Source: Spirochaetales bacterium
GTDB lineage: Bacteria; Spirochaetota; Spirochaetia; Sphaerochaetales; Sphaerochaetaceae
DNA length: 46,057 bases
Direction: 5' to 3'
Assembly: GCA_017478205.1 (NCBI GenBank)
Contig: JAFVDZ010000055.1
Location: 1 to 46,057 of the forward strand
Below the pieces are notes generated by a model, which did not search any database, had not been told where the DNA came from, and worked only from the letters and a program-made list of their open reading frames with translations. The translations under genes were made by a program, and so were the position numbers. Shown piece after piece: positions 15,413 to 24,183 of the stretch; position 1 is the first letter of the stretch, and each line of letters begins with the position of its first letter.

Positions 15413-16698
15413 AAGCAAACAAGATCGTGTTATTCATGATCCTACTTCTCCTCGCCATCGCTGTTCTTCCAGCAAGAAGCATCAGCGTTGATGAGGCTGT
15501 GAATCTAGCTCTCTCTTCATCTCTTCAGATGGAGAATGCCAAGCTTGAGCTTGATTCACTAAAGAGACAGAGCAAGGATTCCTGGGGAACACTATTACCA
15601 ACGATGAGAGTTTCAGGCACCCTTGCCAAGGCAGAAAATCCTGCTACATATCAGGAATTTTCAAACACCTCGGCCAATCTGGCTTTTAACTTCAGCTTCA
15701 ACTTCTCACCTGCCATGATAACCTCAATCAGGGCAACAAAGCAGAGTTACATCAATGGACTACTAACATATGAGCAGGCTAAAGCAGAGATGAAGGTCAA
15801 TGTCGAAAAGCTTTATTATGCAATTGTCCTTCAGGAAGAAGCTTTGAAAATCAAGCAGGATTCATTGCAGATAAAGAAAGATAGAATGGATCAGGCTTTG
15901 ACAGACTTTGAAAATGGCTATGTTCCTGAACTCTATGTTCTCAACACTCAGGTAACATATCAGAATGCAAAGCCAGAAGTTGATGAAGCAGAGCTTTCTC
16001 TTGCAGCAAACAAGAGAAATTTTGCATTCCTCCTTGGCCTTGATATTTCAGAAGAGATCACACTCACTGATACAATCGACCAGGATATGGTCGAGATCAA
16101 TGAAGCCACTCTTCTTGGTAATATCGCAATGAGATATGACCTTAGCAATATCGCAAATTCAGCAAAGCTTCTAAAGCTTAATAAGAGAGCACTTCAGGAG
16201 AGTGCATTCCTGCCAGCAGTAGCTGTCACAGGTGCCTATGGACAATCTCTTGGTGTTATCAAGGATGACAACTGGCTCGACCTTGACAACTACATAGAGA
16301 CCAAATCTCTCTCCGTCACTGTAGCTTATGATCTTGCAAACCTCTTCCCTCAGTCCTCTACAAGACAGAATCTCAAGAAGATAAAGGAAACTGAGAATCA
16401 GCTTTCAATCCAGTACAGGATGGCTGAAGAAGGAGCAAGACTCGAGGTTCTCTCACTGTTTGATAAGCTCCAGACAACCAAGGAGCAGATCGAAAACTTT
16501 GACAGAACTGTAAGACTTGCTGAAAGCAGCTACAAAATGACCCAGGAATCCTACAACAACGGTACAAGTGATTATCTGGACTTAAAGGATGCAGAAAACT
16601 CTCTTGCACAGGCAAGACTCGGTAGACTCTCAAGTCAATACGATTACCTTTCTGCACTCATCGATCTTGAATATGCAACTAATCAGAATATCCGATAA
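15409..16698 (+). CDS. TolC-family outer membrane efflux protein
   Basis: A 429-residue protein with a signal peptide (about 1-25, cleaved near LPARS) and two internally similar long-helix halves typical of TolC. Markers are SVDEAVNLALSSSLQMENAKLEL (start of the first half, about 26), a second half with a similar heptad pattern, and the conserved YxNGTSDYLDLKDAENSLAQA region (about 383-402) near the end. It should form a trimeric outer-membrane and periplasmic channel for the RND pump encoded downstream. AAGGAG lies 6 nt before the ATG; the start overlaps the regulator stop by 4 nt, and 12 nt separate its stop from the adaptor gene. Confidence 0.9.
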   Translation: MKANKIVLFMILLLLAIAVLPARSISVDEAVNLALSSSLQMENAKLELDSLKRQSKDSWGTLLPTMRVSGTLAKAENPATYQEFSNTSANLAFNFSFNFSPAMITSIRATKQSYINGLLTYEQAKAEMKVNVEKLYYAIVLQEEALKIKQDSLQIKKDRMDQALTDFENGYVPELYVLNTQVTYQNAKPEVDEAELSLAANKRNFAFLLGLDISEEITLTDTIDQDMVEINEATLLGNIAMRYDLSNIANSAKLLKLNKRALQESAFLPAVAVTGAYGQSLGVIKDDNWLDLDNYIETKSLSVTVAYDLANLFPQSSTRQNLKKIKETENQLSIQYRMAEEGARLEVLSLFDKLQTTKEQIENFDRTVRLAESSYKMTQESYNNGTSDYLDLKDAENSLAQARLGRLSSQYDYLSALIDLEYATNQNIR

Positions 16699-16710
16699 AG
16701 GAATTACAAT

Positions 16711-17604
16711 ATGAAAAGAAGAAATGTAATGATTCTTGCAGCACTTATTGCTGTAGTGACCTTAACATCCTGCTCCAAGGGCCAGGCTTCAAAAGAAGTA
16801 GCGCAGACAGATGCAGTGATTACAACTCCTGTATATGTATCAGATGTAAAGACAGGTACTATCATCGAGTATCACAGATTTGGTGGTACTGTAACAGCTA
16901 AGGATTCTGTCACTATCCTTCCAGATGCTGCCGGCAAGATTGCTAGCGTACTTGTAGAGGAAGGCGATGTAGTCAAGAAAGATCAGGTAATTGCTACTGT
17001 CGACCCTTCAAGAGCTGGACAGACATACAATCTTTCCCCAGTCAAGTCTACACTTGATGGAACTGTTACAAGCGTAAATGCATCCTATGGTGATACAGTC
17101 AGCCAGGCAACACCAGTTGCAATCGTACAGACGCTTGATAATCTTGAAATCTCTTTCAATGTCATCGAAAAGTTCGTGAACATTGTCAACAAGGGAAACA
17201 AGGCCATTGTTACCTTCGATGCATTCCCAGATGAAGAGTTCAGTGCAACCATTACCTATACAAGCCCTACCCTCGATACAAACACAAGATCCAGAAGTGT
17301 CAAGGCTAAGCTTGATAAGGCTGATGACAGAATCATCGCTGGTATGTATGCACGCTTGAATGTAATCACAGAGGAAAAGAACAATGTTATCGTAATTCCT
17401 TATTCAGCAGTTTCAGTTACCAACAGTGGTTCCTTTGTATACATTATCAAAGATGGTCAGGCTTTCAAGACTGATGTCGAAATTGGTATCAGACAGGGCT
17501 CAGATGCTGAGGTCCTCAGTGGTCTCAAGGTTGGCGACAAGCTCGTTACCAGAGGTCAGACTCTGCTTTCTGATGGCGCAAACGTAAGAATTATCAACAA
17601 CTAA
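16711..17604 (+). CDS. RND efflux periplasmic adaptor, lacking the alpha-hairpin
   Basis: A 297-residue lipoprotein-type adaptor. The signal peptide ends LTSCSKG (Cys about 21), so it should be lipid-anchored. The two lipoyl half-motifs are present (GKIASVLVEEGDVVKKDQVIATVD, about 71-94, and LDGTVTSVNASYGDTV, about 112-127) but are separated by fewer than 20 residues, with no long coiled-coil hairpin as in AcrA or MexA. The beta-barrel (around FSATITYTSPTLDTNTRSRSVKAKL) and membrane-proximal domains (from about 225) follow. Borrelia BesA is known to lack the hairpin in the same way. It should link the RND pump to TolC. Confidence 0.88.
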   Translation: MKRRNVMILAALIAVVTLTSCSKGQASKEVAQTDAVITTPVYVSDVKTGTIIEYHRFGGTVTAKDSVTILPDAAGKIASVLVEEGDVVKKDQVIATVDPSRAGQTYNLSPVKSTLDGTVTSVNASYGDTVSQATPVAIVQTLDNLEISFNVIEKFVNIVNKGNKAIVTFDAFPDEEFSATITYTSPTLDTNTRSRSVKAKLDKADDRIIAGMYARLNVITEEKNNVIVIPYSAVSVTNSGSFVYIIKDGQAFKTDVEIGIRQGSDAEVLSGLKVGDKLVTRGQTLLSDGANVRIINN

Positions 17605-17617
17605 ATCAGGAGAAAAG

Positions 17618-20600
17618 ATGTCAATTTCAAGAACTAGTGTACGTAAACCAGTTACCGTACTTATCATTTTCATCCTCCTTGTACTGCTCGGTCTGAACAG
17701 TGCGCAGAAGCTTGCAATCGAGCTCATTCCTGATCTCGATATTCCATATGTCATTGTTTCCACAACATATCCGAATGCAAGCCCTGAAGAGGTTGAAGAC
17801 AAGGTAACAAAGACCTTGGAAAATGCACTTTCCTCGGTTTCGGGTATAAAGAATCTGACCAGTACATCACGAGAAGGTCAATCCATGGTAATGATGGAAT
17901 TCGAGGTTGGTACCAATCTCGATGATGTTTCCATCACTGCACGAGATAGAATCGATCTCATAAGAGATTATCTTCCAGAGGATGCAGATAGCCCTATCTT
18001 GATAAAGATCGACCCATCAATGATGCCTATCATGGTACTCACCATGAACTCAAGCACAAGGACCGCAGATGAGATCAAGAAGATTGCAGATGACGTCCTT
18101 TCACCTAGAATCGAGCAGCTCGATGGTGTTGCATCAGTATCACTCATGGGTGGTCGAACAAGAGCAATCAGAGTCGAGATTCCAAAGGATAGACTTGAAG
18201 CCTATGGCCTCACCTTCTCATCAATTGGCCAGATGATCGCAGCACAGAATATGAACACTTCTGTTGGTAATATCACAGAAAATGGTATCGAGTATTCTGT
18301 TCAGGCAGATGGTCTTTTCACAAGTGTCGAGGAAATCGGTGAGACTGTTATCAGCTACAAGGCTCTCTCTGATGGAAAGATACATCAGATCAGACTCAAT
18401 GAGATTGCTAACGTCTACGATGGCTATAAGGATGCAGATTCCTACACCTACTCTTTCGGTGAGGAGTGTGTAGCTCTTACCATCTCAAAGCAGACAGGAA
18501 AGAACAGTGTTGCAACAGCTAACAAGATCATTTCAAAGCTTGATGAGTTCAGAAGCATCATTCCTTCCGACTGTGATATCCAAGTTGTCTATAACTCTGC
18601 AGAAGAGATCGAGAATGCAATCAATAACGTTGCTTCATCAGCACTCACTGGTGCAATCTTTGCAATTCTTGTTCTTCTCCTCTTCCTTAGAGCAATCAAG
18701 TCAACTATCATCATCGGTATCACAATCCCAATCTCCATTGTCATCACATTGCTTTTGATGTATTACTCTGGATTCTCACTGAACATGATGACACTTTCAG
18801 GTCTCGCACTTGGTGTCGGTATGCTCGTCGATAACGCAGTCGTTGTACTTGAGAATATCTTCTCATATCAGGAGAGAGGAACAAGACCAACAGTTGCAGC
18901 CATCTTGGGTTCTGAGGAAATGGTCATGGCCATCACCTCTTCAACCTTGACTACAATCTGTGTATTCCTTCCGCTTGTCATGTACAAGAAACAGCTAGGA
19001 ATACTTGGTCAGATTTTCGATCAGCTTTCATTGACTATTGTATACTCACTTCTTTCATCTCTTGTTGTTGCTGTTACACTCGTACCTGTACTTTCAAGTA
19101 AGTACCTTGTAACAAAGAACCTCAAGACAAGAAAGAACAAGAAGTTCTTCAAGGTCACTGAAGATCTCTTCATAAAGCTCGATAATGGATATGCATCAGC
19201 TGTAAGATGGATCCTCCACCACAAGGCTATCTTCATCGGTGTCATCTTCATCCTCTTGGTTCTCTCAATCAAGATGGCAACTATCATTGGCTTTACATAT
19301 ATGCCAGACCAGGAGTCAACTTCCCTATCTGTAAAGGTTGAACTTGCTCAGGGTACAGACCTCGAGACAACACGTGATGTAATCAATAGAGTTGATAAGG
19401 CATTGCTTTCAACCTTCAAGGGTGTGAAGACCAATGCAGCCATGATCGGTTCATCCATGATGATGAGCAGTTCAGCAGGTACCAACTCTGGAACAATCAT
19501 GTATACGTTCTACACTGCAAGTGAAAGAGAGGAAGGTTGGGATACTGGCACAACAGCAAAGGCTAAGGTCGACCTCATCAAGGACGACTTCCCAGAAGCT
19601 ACAATCACTGTATCCGAATCAACAAACACATCATCAATGGGTGGCTCATCCGGTATCGCTGTAAAGGTCATCTCAACAGACCTTGATGCAGTTAGAGAGG
19701 TTTCTGGACAGATTGTCACTCTCCTTGAAGAGAAGGCAGGCTCTCTTGTAAAGAATGTCGACTCCTCAATGGAAGATGGAACACCTCAGCTCACTATCAA
19801 GTACGATAGAGACAAGATGTATTCACTTGGTATCAACATTGCTACTGCAAACGCAGAAGTAAAGGCTAATATCGGTGGCTCCACATTTGCACGCTATAGA
19901 GAACAGGGTGAAGATGTCGATGTAATCCTTACTCTCCCAGATGAGGACAAGAAGACACAGCTCGATCTTGAGGATATCATGGTCACAAGCTCTTTCGGCA
20001 ACCAGGTACCACTTTCGGCCTTTGCTTCCGTTGTTGAGACAAGAACAGCTCTCTCCATCTCAAGAGAGAATCAGAGCCGTATCGTAACTGTTTCAGCATC
20101 AAGCACTGGTCTCAAGCCACTTTCTGAAACTCAGAAGGATATTGCAAAGCTCATCGATGAGAACATCCCAGTCAGCGACAATGTAATCATCGACTACTCA
20201 GGTGACTATGAAAGCATGATGGATGCAATCAAGACCTTCACGGAAATCATCATCGTAGCTATCTTGATGGTATTTGCAGTCATGGCAGCTCAGTTCGAAA
20301 GCTTCTTGAAGCCATTCATCGTTCTCTTCTCTATGCCACTTGCAGTCATTGGTATCGTTGCAATCTACACAATGACAGGACTTCCATTCAATGTTATCAC
20401 AGCAGTTGGTTGTCTTATCCTTGTTGGTATTGTAGTAAACAACGGTATCGTACTTGTCGACTACATTGGTCTTATGCAGAAGAGAGGACTCAATCTTGAA
20501 GAAGCCTGTGTAGAAGCAGCAAGATCAAGACTCAGACCTATCTTGATGACTACACTCACAACTGTTCTAGCTCTTGTTCCAATGGGATTCTTCCCTGGTG

Positions 20601-20794
20601 AAGGTGCAGAATTCTCAGTACCAATTGGACAGACAGTACTTGGTGGTCTTTCATTCTCAACCTTGATGACACTCTTCATGATGCCTACCCTCTACTATAT
20701 CTTCGGAAAGGGCAAGGAAAAGAGATCTATCAAGAGAAAGCAGAAGGAACTCCAGGAAGCACTCAAGGAGGATGAAAAGTATGCAGAAGCTTGA
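17618..20794 (+). CDS. RND-family efflux transporter (AcrB-like)
   Basis: A 1058-residue inner-membrane pump with the RND layout: TM1 (about 12-30), a large periplasmic loop (about 31-340), TM2-6 (about 345-500), a second TM7 and loop (about 540-870), and TM8-12 (about 875-1025). The TM4 region has GLALGVGMLVDNAVVVLENI, carrying the Asp needed for proton relay, and a second glycine-rich segment near TM10 (VGCLILVGIVVNNGIVLVDY). It should export hydrophobic or amphiphilic compounds using the proton gradient; the substrates are unknown. AGGAG lies before the ATG and 13 nt separate it from the adaptor gene. The 3' end overlaps the next small gene. Confidence 0.93.
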   Translation: MSISRTSVRKPVTVLIIFILLVLLGLNSAQKLAIELIPDLDIPYVIVSTTYPNASPEEVEDKVTKTLENALSSVSGIKNLTSTSREGQSMVMMEFEVGTNLDDVSITARDRIDLIRDYLPEDADSPILIKIDPSMMPIMVLTMNSSTRTADEIKKIADDVLSPRIEQLDGVASVSLMGGRTRAIRVEIPKDRLEAYGLTFSSIGQMIAAQNMNTSVGNITENGIEYSVQADGLFTSVEEIGETVISYKALSDGKIHQIRLNEIANVYDGYKDADSYTYSFGEECVALTISKQTGKNSVATANKIISKLDEFRSIIPSDCDIQVVYNSAEEIENAINNVASSALTGAIFAILVLLLFLRAIKSTIIIGITIPISIVITLLLMYYSGFSLNMMTLSGLALGVGMLVDNAVVVLENIFSYQERGTRPTVAAILGSEEMVMAITSSTLTTICVFLPLVMYKKQLGILGQIFDQLSLTIVYSLLSSLVVAVTLVPVLSSKYLVTKNLKTRKNKKFFKVTEDLFIKLDNGYASAVRWILHHKAIFIGVIFILLVLSIKMATIIGFTYMPDQESTSLSVKVELAQGTDLETTRDVINRVDKALLSTFKGVKTNAAMIGSSMMMSSSAGTNSGTIMYTFYTASEREEGWDTGTTAKAKVDLIKDDFPEATITVSESTNTSSMGGSSGIAVKVISTDLDAVREVSGQIVTLLEEKAGSLVKNVDSSMEDGTPQLTIKYDRDKMYSLGINIATANAEVKANIGGSTFARYREQGEDVDVILTLPDEDKKTQLDLEDIMVTSSFGNQVPLSAFASVVETRTALSISRENQSRIVTVSASSTGLKPLSETQKDIAKLIDENIPVSDNVIIDYSGDYESMMDAIKTFTEIIIVAILMVFAVMAAQFESFLKPFIVLFSMPLAVIGIVAIYTMTGLPFNVITAVGCLILVGIVVNNGIVLVDYIGLMQKRGLNLEEACVEAARSRLRPILMTTLTTVLALVPMGFFPGEGAEFSVPIGQTVLGGLSFSTLMTLFMMPTLYYIFGKGKEKRSIKRKQKELQEALKEDEKYAEA

Positions 20795-21068
20795 AATTGT
20801 AATGTCAGAAGCTATTGATAACGATTTTCTCCACCGCTGTGATGTCAGAGGCATCGCTCAGCACTATACAAAGGTCGAGAATGTCTATGGAAAAGGAAAT
20901 CAGAATCCTAAGCTTGGAAATGAAGTCTGGCCTCAGGTAAACGTGCACTATATGATCGTAGTGCGCGATGAAGAGGTAGAGCCTATCAAGATGGTCATAA
21001 ACTCTCTAAGAAGAGATTTCCCAGATGATGGTATCGCCTGCTTCATAAGTCCATGTGAAGAACTATAG
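20781..21068 (+). CDS. PG0541-like small protein associated with the RND pump
   Basis: A 95-residue cytosolic protein with strands and helices in a ferredoxin-like or PII-like order (MQKLEIVMSEAI..., then VNVHYMIVVRDEEVEPIKMVINSL...). It resembles the PG0541 type of transporter-associated proteins found after RND genes in Bacteroidetes and other phyla. I chose the ATG at 20781 because AGGAGG lies 9 nt before it, inside the pump gene; a second ATG at 20772 directly abuts that site. It overlaps the pump gene by 14 nt. A role in sensing or modulating the pump is inferred from context only. A strong terminator ends the operon 8 nt after its stop. Confidence 0.6.
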   Translation: MQKLEIVMSEAIDNDFLHRCDVRGIAQHYTKVENVYGKGNQNPKLGNEVWPQVNVHYMIVVRDEEVEPIKMVINSLRRDFPDDGIACFISPCEEL

Positions 21069-21076
21069 AAAATACA

Positions 21077-21112
21077 AAGCTCCGGCAGTTAATTCTGACC
21101 GGAGCTTTTTTC
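21077..21112 (+). terminator. Terminator of the efflux operon
   Basis: AAGCTCCGG (21077-21085) pairs perfectly with CCGGAGCTT (21099-21107), followed by T residues. It lies between convergent genes and may also stop transcription from pta on the other strand. Confidence 0.9.
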
Positions 21113-21154
21113 TAACTCAAAATAGGGAGAAGTAATCTTCTCTCACTTAAGCTA

Positions 21155-22189
21155 TTAGTTAGCCTGAAGAGCTGTTACAGCAACTGTTGCTACGATATCG
21201 TCAACATTACAGCCACGGCTGAGGTCGTTGAGAGGTCTAGCAAAGCCCTGACAGATAGGACCGATTGCCATCCAGCCACCCATTCTCTGGCAGATCTTGT
21301 AACCGATGTTACCTGCGTTGATGTTAGGGAAGATGAAAGTATTGGCGTGTCCTGCAACCTTTGAGCCTGGAGCCTTGAGCTCACCTACTTCTGGAGCAAC
21401 AGCAGCATCGAACTGGAATTCACCATCGAGAGCAAGATCTGGAGCAGCAGCCTGAGCAAGCTTTACAGCTTCCTGTACCTTTGGAACGCTCTTGAAGAAC
21501 TTATCATCATTACCAGATCCCTTTGTGGAGAAGCTGAGCATTGCAACTCTTGGTTCTACGCCAGCAATCTTCTTAGCTGTATCAGCACTTGCGATAGCGA
21601 TATCAGCAAGCTGTTCTGCTGTAGGCTCGATGTTGATTGCACAGTCACCCATTACACATACACCTTCTGGGACATACTTGTTTCCACCTTCTGGAGCAAC
21701 CATAATGAAGGAAGAAGAAACGGTCTTGATGCCAGGAGCTGTCTTGATGACCTGCAAGCCTGGGCGGAGAGTGTTAGCAGTTGAGTGGCAAGCACCAGAT
21801 ACGAAGCCATCTGCATCGCCAGCTTTGAGGATAAGAGCACCATACATGGTTCTGTCCTTGAGGATATATGCCTTAGCAGCAGCTACATCTGCATATTCAG
21901 GAGCACCTGTCTTCTTGTTGATCTTTCCTTCGCGCGCCTTGAAAAGGAGCTCTGCATACTTATCTGCATTCTTGTCTGTTGCTGGGTCAACAAGCTGAAC
22001 ACCAGAAAGGTCAACATTTGGGCATGCAGCCTTGACCTCTGCCTCTGTTCCGAGAAGGATGATCTTTGCAATACCCTTCTTTACGATGATGGAAGCTGCT
22101 TCTACGACTCTCTTGTCCTCACCTTCACAGAGAACAATGGTCTTACCAGCTGCAGCAGCTTTTGCCTCAAGTTCTTTTACAAAATCCAT
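21155..22189 (-). CDS. pta: Phosphate acetyltransferase
   Basis: A 344-residue short-form phosphotransacetylase converting acetyl-CoA and phosphate to acetyl-phosphate, the usual step before acetate kinase in fermentative ATP formation. Typical elements are IVLCEGEDKRVVEAA (about 18-32), GFVSGACHSTANTLRPGLQVI (about 133-153) and NINAGNIGYKICQRMGG (about 296-312) with GPICQGFARPLNDLSRGC. It lacks the N-terminal regulatory domain of the long enterobacterial form. The start at 22189 is set by MDFVKEL and GAGGAAAAG before the ATG; the frame remains open for another 31 codons upstream, which look non-coding. Its acetate kinase partner is not in the window. Confidence 0.95.
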   Translation of the reverse strand: MDFVKELEAKAAAAGKTIVLCEGEDKRVVEAASIIVKKGIAKIILLGTEAEVKAACPNVDLSGVQLVDPATDKNADKYAELLFKAREGKINKKTGAPEYADVAAAKAYILKDRTMYGALILKAGDADGFVSGACHSTANTLRPGLQVIKTAPGIKTVSSSFIMVAPEGGNKYVPEGVCVMGDCAINIEPTAEQLADIAIASADTAKKIAGVEPRVAMLSFSTKGSGNDDKFFKSVPKVQEAVKLAQAAAPDLALDGEFQFDAAVAPEVGELKAPGSKVAGHANTFIFPNINAGNIGYKICQRMGGWMAIGPICQGFARPLNDLSRGCNVDDIVATVAVTALQAN

Positions 22190-22407
22190 AAACTTTTCCT
22201 CTTTTATTAAAGTTATATTTGCAATTGATAAACTAACTTTATCACTTTTTTTCCCATTCCGCCATGAATAAAGATATTTCATTCAATATTTAAAAATATT
22301 TAATTTGTCAAATTGAGGAAAACTCATTTCTCTGTTCTTCTGTCACCACTTGAAGAACCTTTTTCAGGAGAAAGAAATAAATTTAACTAAAATGTTTTCA
22401 AAAGCTA

Positions 22408-22436
22408 GTGACATTTTCACCAAATTACTTTATTAA
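22408..22436 (+). promoter_or_regulatory. Promoter of rpsU
   Basis: GTGACA (22408-22413), a 17-nt spacer and TATTAA (22431-22436), about 45 nt before the coding start. Consensus match only. Confidence 0.45.
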
Positions 22437-22482
22437 TTTAAGTCGATTCTTGAGCCTTTAGGCAGAGGGGGTGAGTTATAGT

Positions 22483-22692
22483 ATGGCATATGTATCCGTA
22501 GATACCGATGAACCTATCGAGAAAGTCATTAGACGTTTCAAGAGAATGGTTGAAAAGGAAGGTATCATCAGAGAGTTCAAGATGCGCAGGTATTTTGAGA
22601 AGCCATCCGCAATCCAGCACAAGAAGGACAAGACTCTTGCTAGAAAGCAGATGCTCAAGAAGAAAAAGATGCACGCATCCAAAGCTTACTAA
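22483..22692 (+). CDS. rpsU: 30S ribosomal protein S21 (bS21)
   Basis: A 69-residue basic protein, MAYVSVDTDEPIEKVIRRF... ending in a Lys-rich stretch (RKQMLKKKKMHASKAY). The opening strand, the RRFKRMVEKEGI helix and the basic tail match bS21, which binds the 30S platform near the anti-Shine-Dalgarno. The ATG at 22483 lies after AGAGGGGGTGAG; a GTG four codons earlier is an alternative start with the same ribosome-binding region. It is monocistronic, with its own promoter and terminator. Confidence 0.92.
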   Translation: MAYVSVDTDEPIEKVIRRFKRMVEKEGIIREFKMRRYFEKPSAIQHKKDKTLARKQMLKKKKMHASKAY

Positions 22693-22703
22693 TAATACTC
22701 ACG

Positions 22704-22733
22704 AGGAACTTCGGACTGAAGTTCCTTTTTTTA
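22704..22733 (+). terminator. Terminator of rpsU
   Basis: AGGAACTTC (22704-22712) pairs with GAAGTTCCT (22718-22726), with a 5-nt loop and seven or more T after it. Confidence 0.9.
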
Positions 22734-22846
22734 TCTTTTACCAATTGAGAAAATACCCATTCATTCTTATAAAAATTTATTAGATTAATTTTACTTGGGA
22801 TTTCAGCTTATATAAGTAGCTACCCTGAATTAATTTGGAGGAAATT

Positions 22847-23854
22847 ATGAGAAAGGTTCTTACAATAGCACTTGTTGCTCTTATGTCCGCATCTCTTTTT
22901 GCTGGAGTAAAAACAAGCGGTTATGTACAGGGTGCTGCGACTTACGTCAAGAATGAGAAGTCTAATCCTATTCTTTTGGGTAATGACGATGACAACAAAG
23001 CACAGGTTGTCATAACAGACGAAAATGAGGTATGGGGTACAACACTTTACGCTCAGAAGCAGCTTTTTAAGACTAACACATGGGTCGATTTGATGAAGCT
23101 TGCAAAGGTCGATTCCGAATTCAAAGCAAAGCTCTCTATCCTTACTGGTGACAAGCTCTCTACCCTTTCCGCTTATAGAAATCTTGCAGATCAGGATAAC
23201 TACTGGAGACTTAGAAACGAGATGGCAGATGGTACTAGCTTCAATGCAGAAATCGGATATAGCGATCTCGTAAAGGCTCAGGCTGGCATGCAGATCTGGC
23301 AGGGTTCTGTTACCAGAAAGAACAGAGAAGACAAGACATCATTCTTCACATCTGTTCTGGTAACTCCTGTCGAAGGATTCAAGGCAAGTGCTGGTTATGG
23401 TATCTATGATTTGGATACAGATAAGGATGCATATGTTTTAGCAGCTGATATCGATTTTGCAAAGATTGCATCTCTTGATTTCTCTTTCGGTTTTGGTCTT
23501 GCATATACCAATGGTTCCTACTATGACAAGGACAGCTCAGCTTTCAAGAAGTATGATGATGGTATCTTTACAGCTCAGGTCTTTGGTGATTTTGGTCATT
23601 TGACAGCTTATTGTGAAATCTCCTACTTCGACTTCAACGAGTTCAAGCTTGGCGGTAAATACAGAATCGACAAGAATCTGGTTGGTGGGGCATACATCTA
23701 CTTCGATGATTACGACAATTTCGATGCAACTGAAAATACAAGGTTTGGTGTTGATGCAACTTATACAGTCAGCAAGAACATCGAGCTCTATGGTATCGTA
23801 GAATGGGAAAAGAGAAATCTTTCTGCTGAAGGAAGATGTAAGGTCAGCTTCTAA
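22847..23854 (+). CDS. Outer-membrane beta-barrel-like protein
   Basis: A 335-residue protein with a signal peptide (1 to about 19, ...SASLFAG) and then alternating hydrophobic/polar strands rich in Tyr, Phe, Asp and Gly. The last strand ends CKVSF with a terminal Phe, the usual mark of barrels recognised by the BAM machinery. It resembles spirochaetal porin-like proteins in style but I cannot name a family. GGAGG lies 8 nt before the ATG at 22847. Monocistronic, with a terminator close behind. Confidence 0.65.
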   Translation: MRKVLTIALVALMSASLFAGVKTSGYVQGAATYVKNEKSNPILLGNDDDNKAQVVITDENEVWGTTLYAQKQLFKTNTWVDLMKLAKVDSEFKAKLSILTGDKLSTLSAYRNLADQDNYWRLRNEMADGTSFNAEIGYSDLVKAQAGMQIWQGSVTRKNREDKTSFFTSVLVTPVEGFKASAGYGIYDLDTDKDAYVLAADIDFAKIASLDFSFGFGLAYTNGSYYDKDSSAFKKYDDGIFTAQVFGDFGHLTAYCEISYFDFNEFKLGGKYRIDKNLVGGAYIYFDDYDNFDATENTRFGVDATYTVSKNIELYGIVEWEKRNLSAEGRCKVSF

Positions 23855-23876
23855 TCCTATAAAGAATTCATTGATC

Positions 23877-23904
23877 AGGCTTGGGCAAAACCCAGGCCTT
23901 TTTT
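23877..23904 (+). terminator. Terminator of the barrel protein gene
   Basis: AGGCTTGGG pairs with CCCAGGCCT (one G-U pair, loop CAAAA) and runs into six T. Confidence 0.85.
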
Positions 23905-24039
23905 GTTGTTCATAAATAACCTATACATCGTGCAAAAAATTGGAGAAAGCTTTAGCTATACACAGATAAAATAAAACTCCTTATAGTCCAAGTGTAACCG
24001 CCTAAAGTGTACCACAGGAAAATAAGGAGGATATTTTGT

Positions 24040-24150
24040 ATGAGCAAAGTTTTAGCCCATGCAAACTAGAAAAGTAAATTCTTATATGCACAAAGGCACT
24101 AAAGGAAGATTTATCATGACCAAAAAAAGGCTGTAATCAAGTCATTTTGA
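24040..24150 (+). pseudogene. Small broken ORF with strong ribosome-binding site
   Basis: The stretch 23905-24183 has no intact gene. AAGGAGG lies 9 nt before an ATG at 24040. The frame reads MSKVLAHAN, a TAG, KSKFLYAQRH, a TAA, then RKIYHDQKKAVIKSF and a stop at 24148. Two stops in an otherwise protein-like run of 36 codons suggest a decayed gene start. Just upstream, AAGTGTAACC and AAGTGTACCA lie 6 nt apart, the kind of short repeat seen at some IS ends. No family is certain. Confidence 0.3.
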
Positions 24151-24165
24151 CTATCATACAGCCTT
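24122..24165 (-). terminator. Terminator of the lipoprotein gene (minus strand)
   Basis: On the minus strand AAGGCTGTA pairs with TACAGCCTT, followed by a T run, beginning about 20 nt after the lipoprotein stop codon. Confidence 0.8.
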
Positions 24166-24183
24166 GTTAGCTAATTGATGAAA

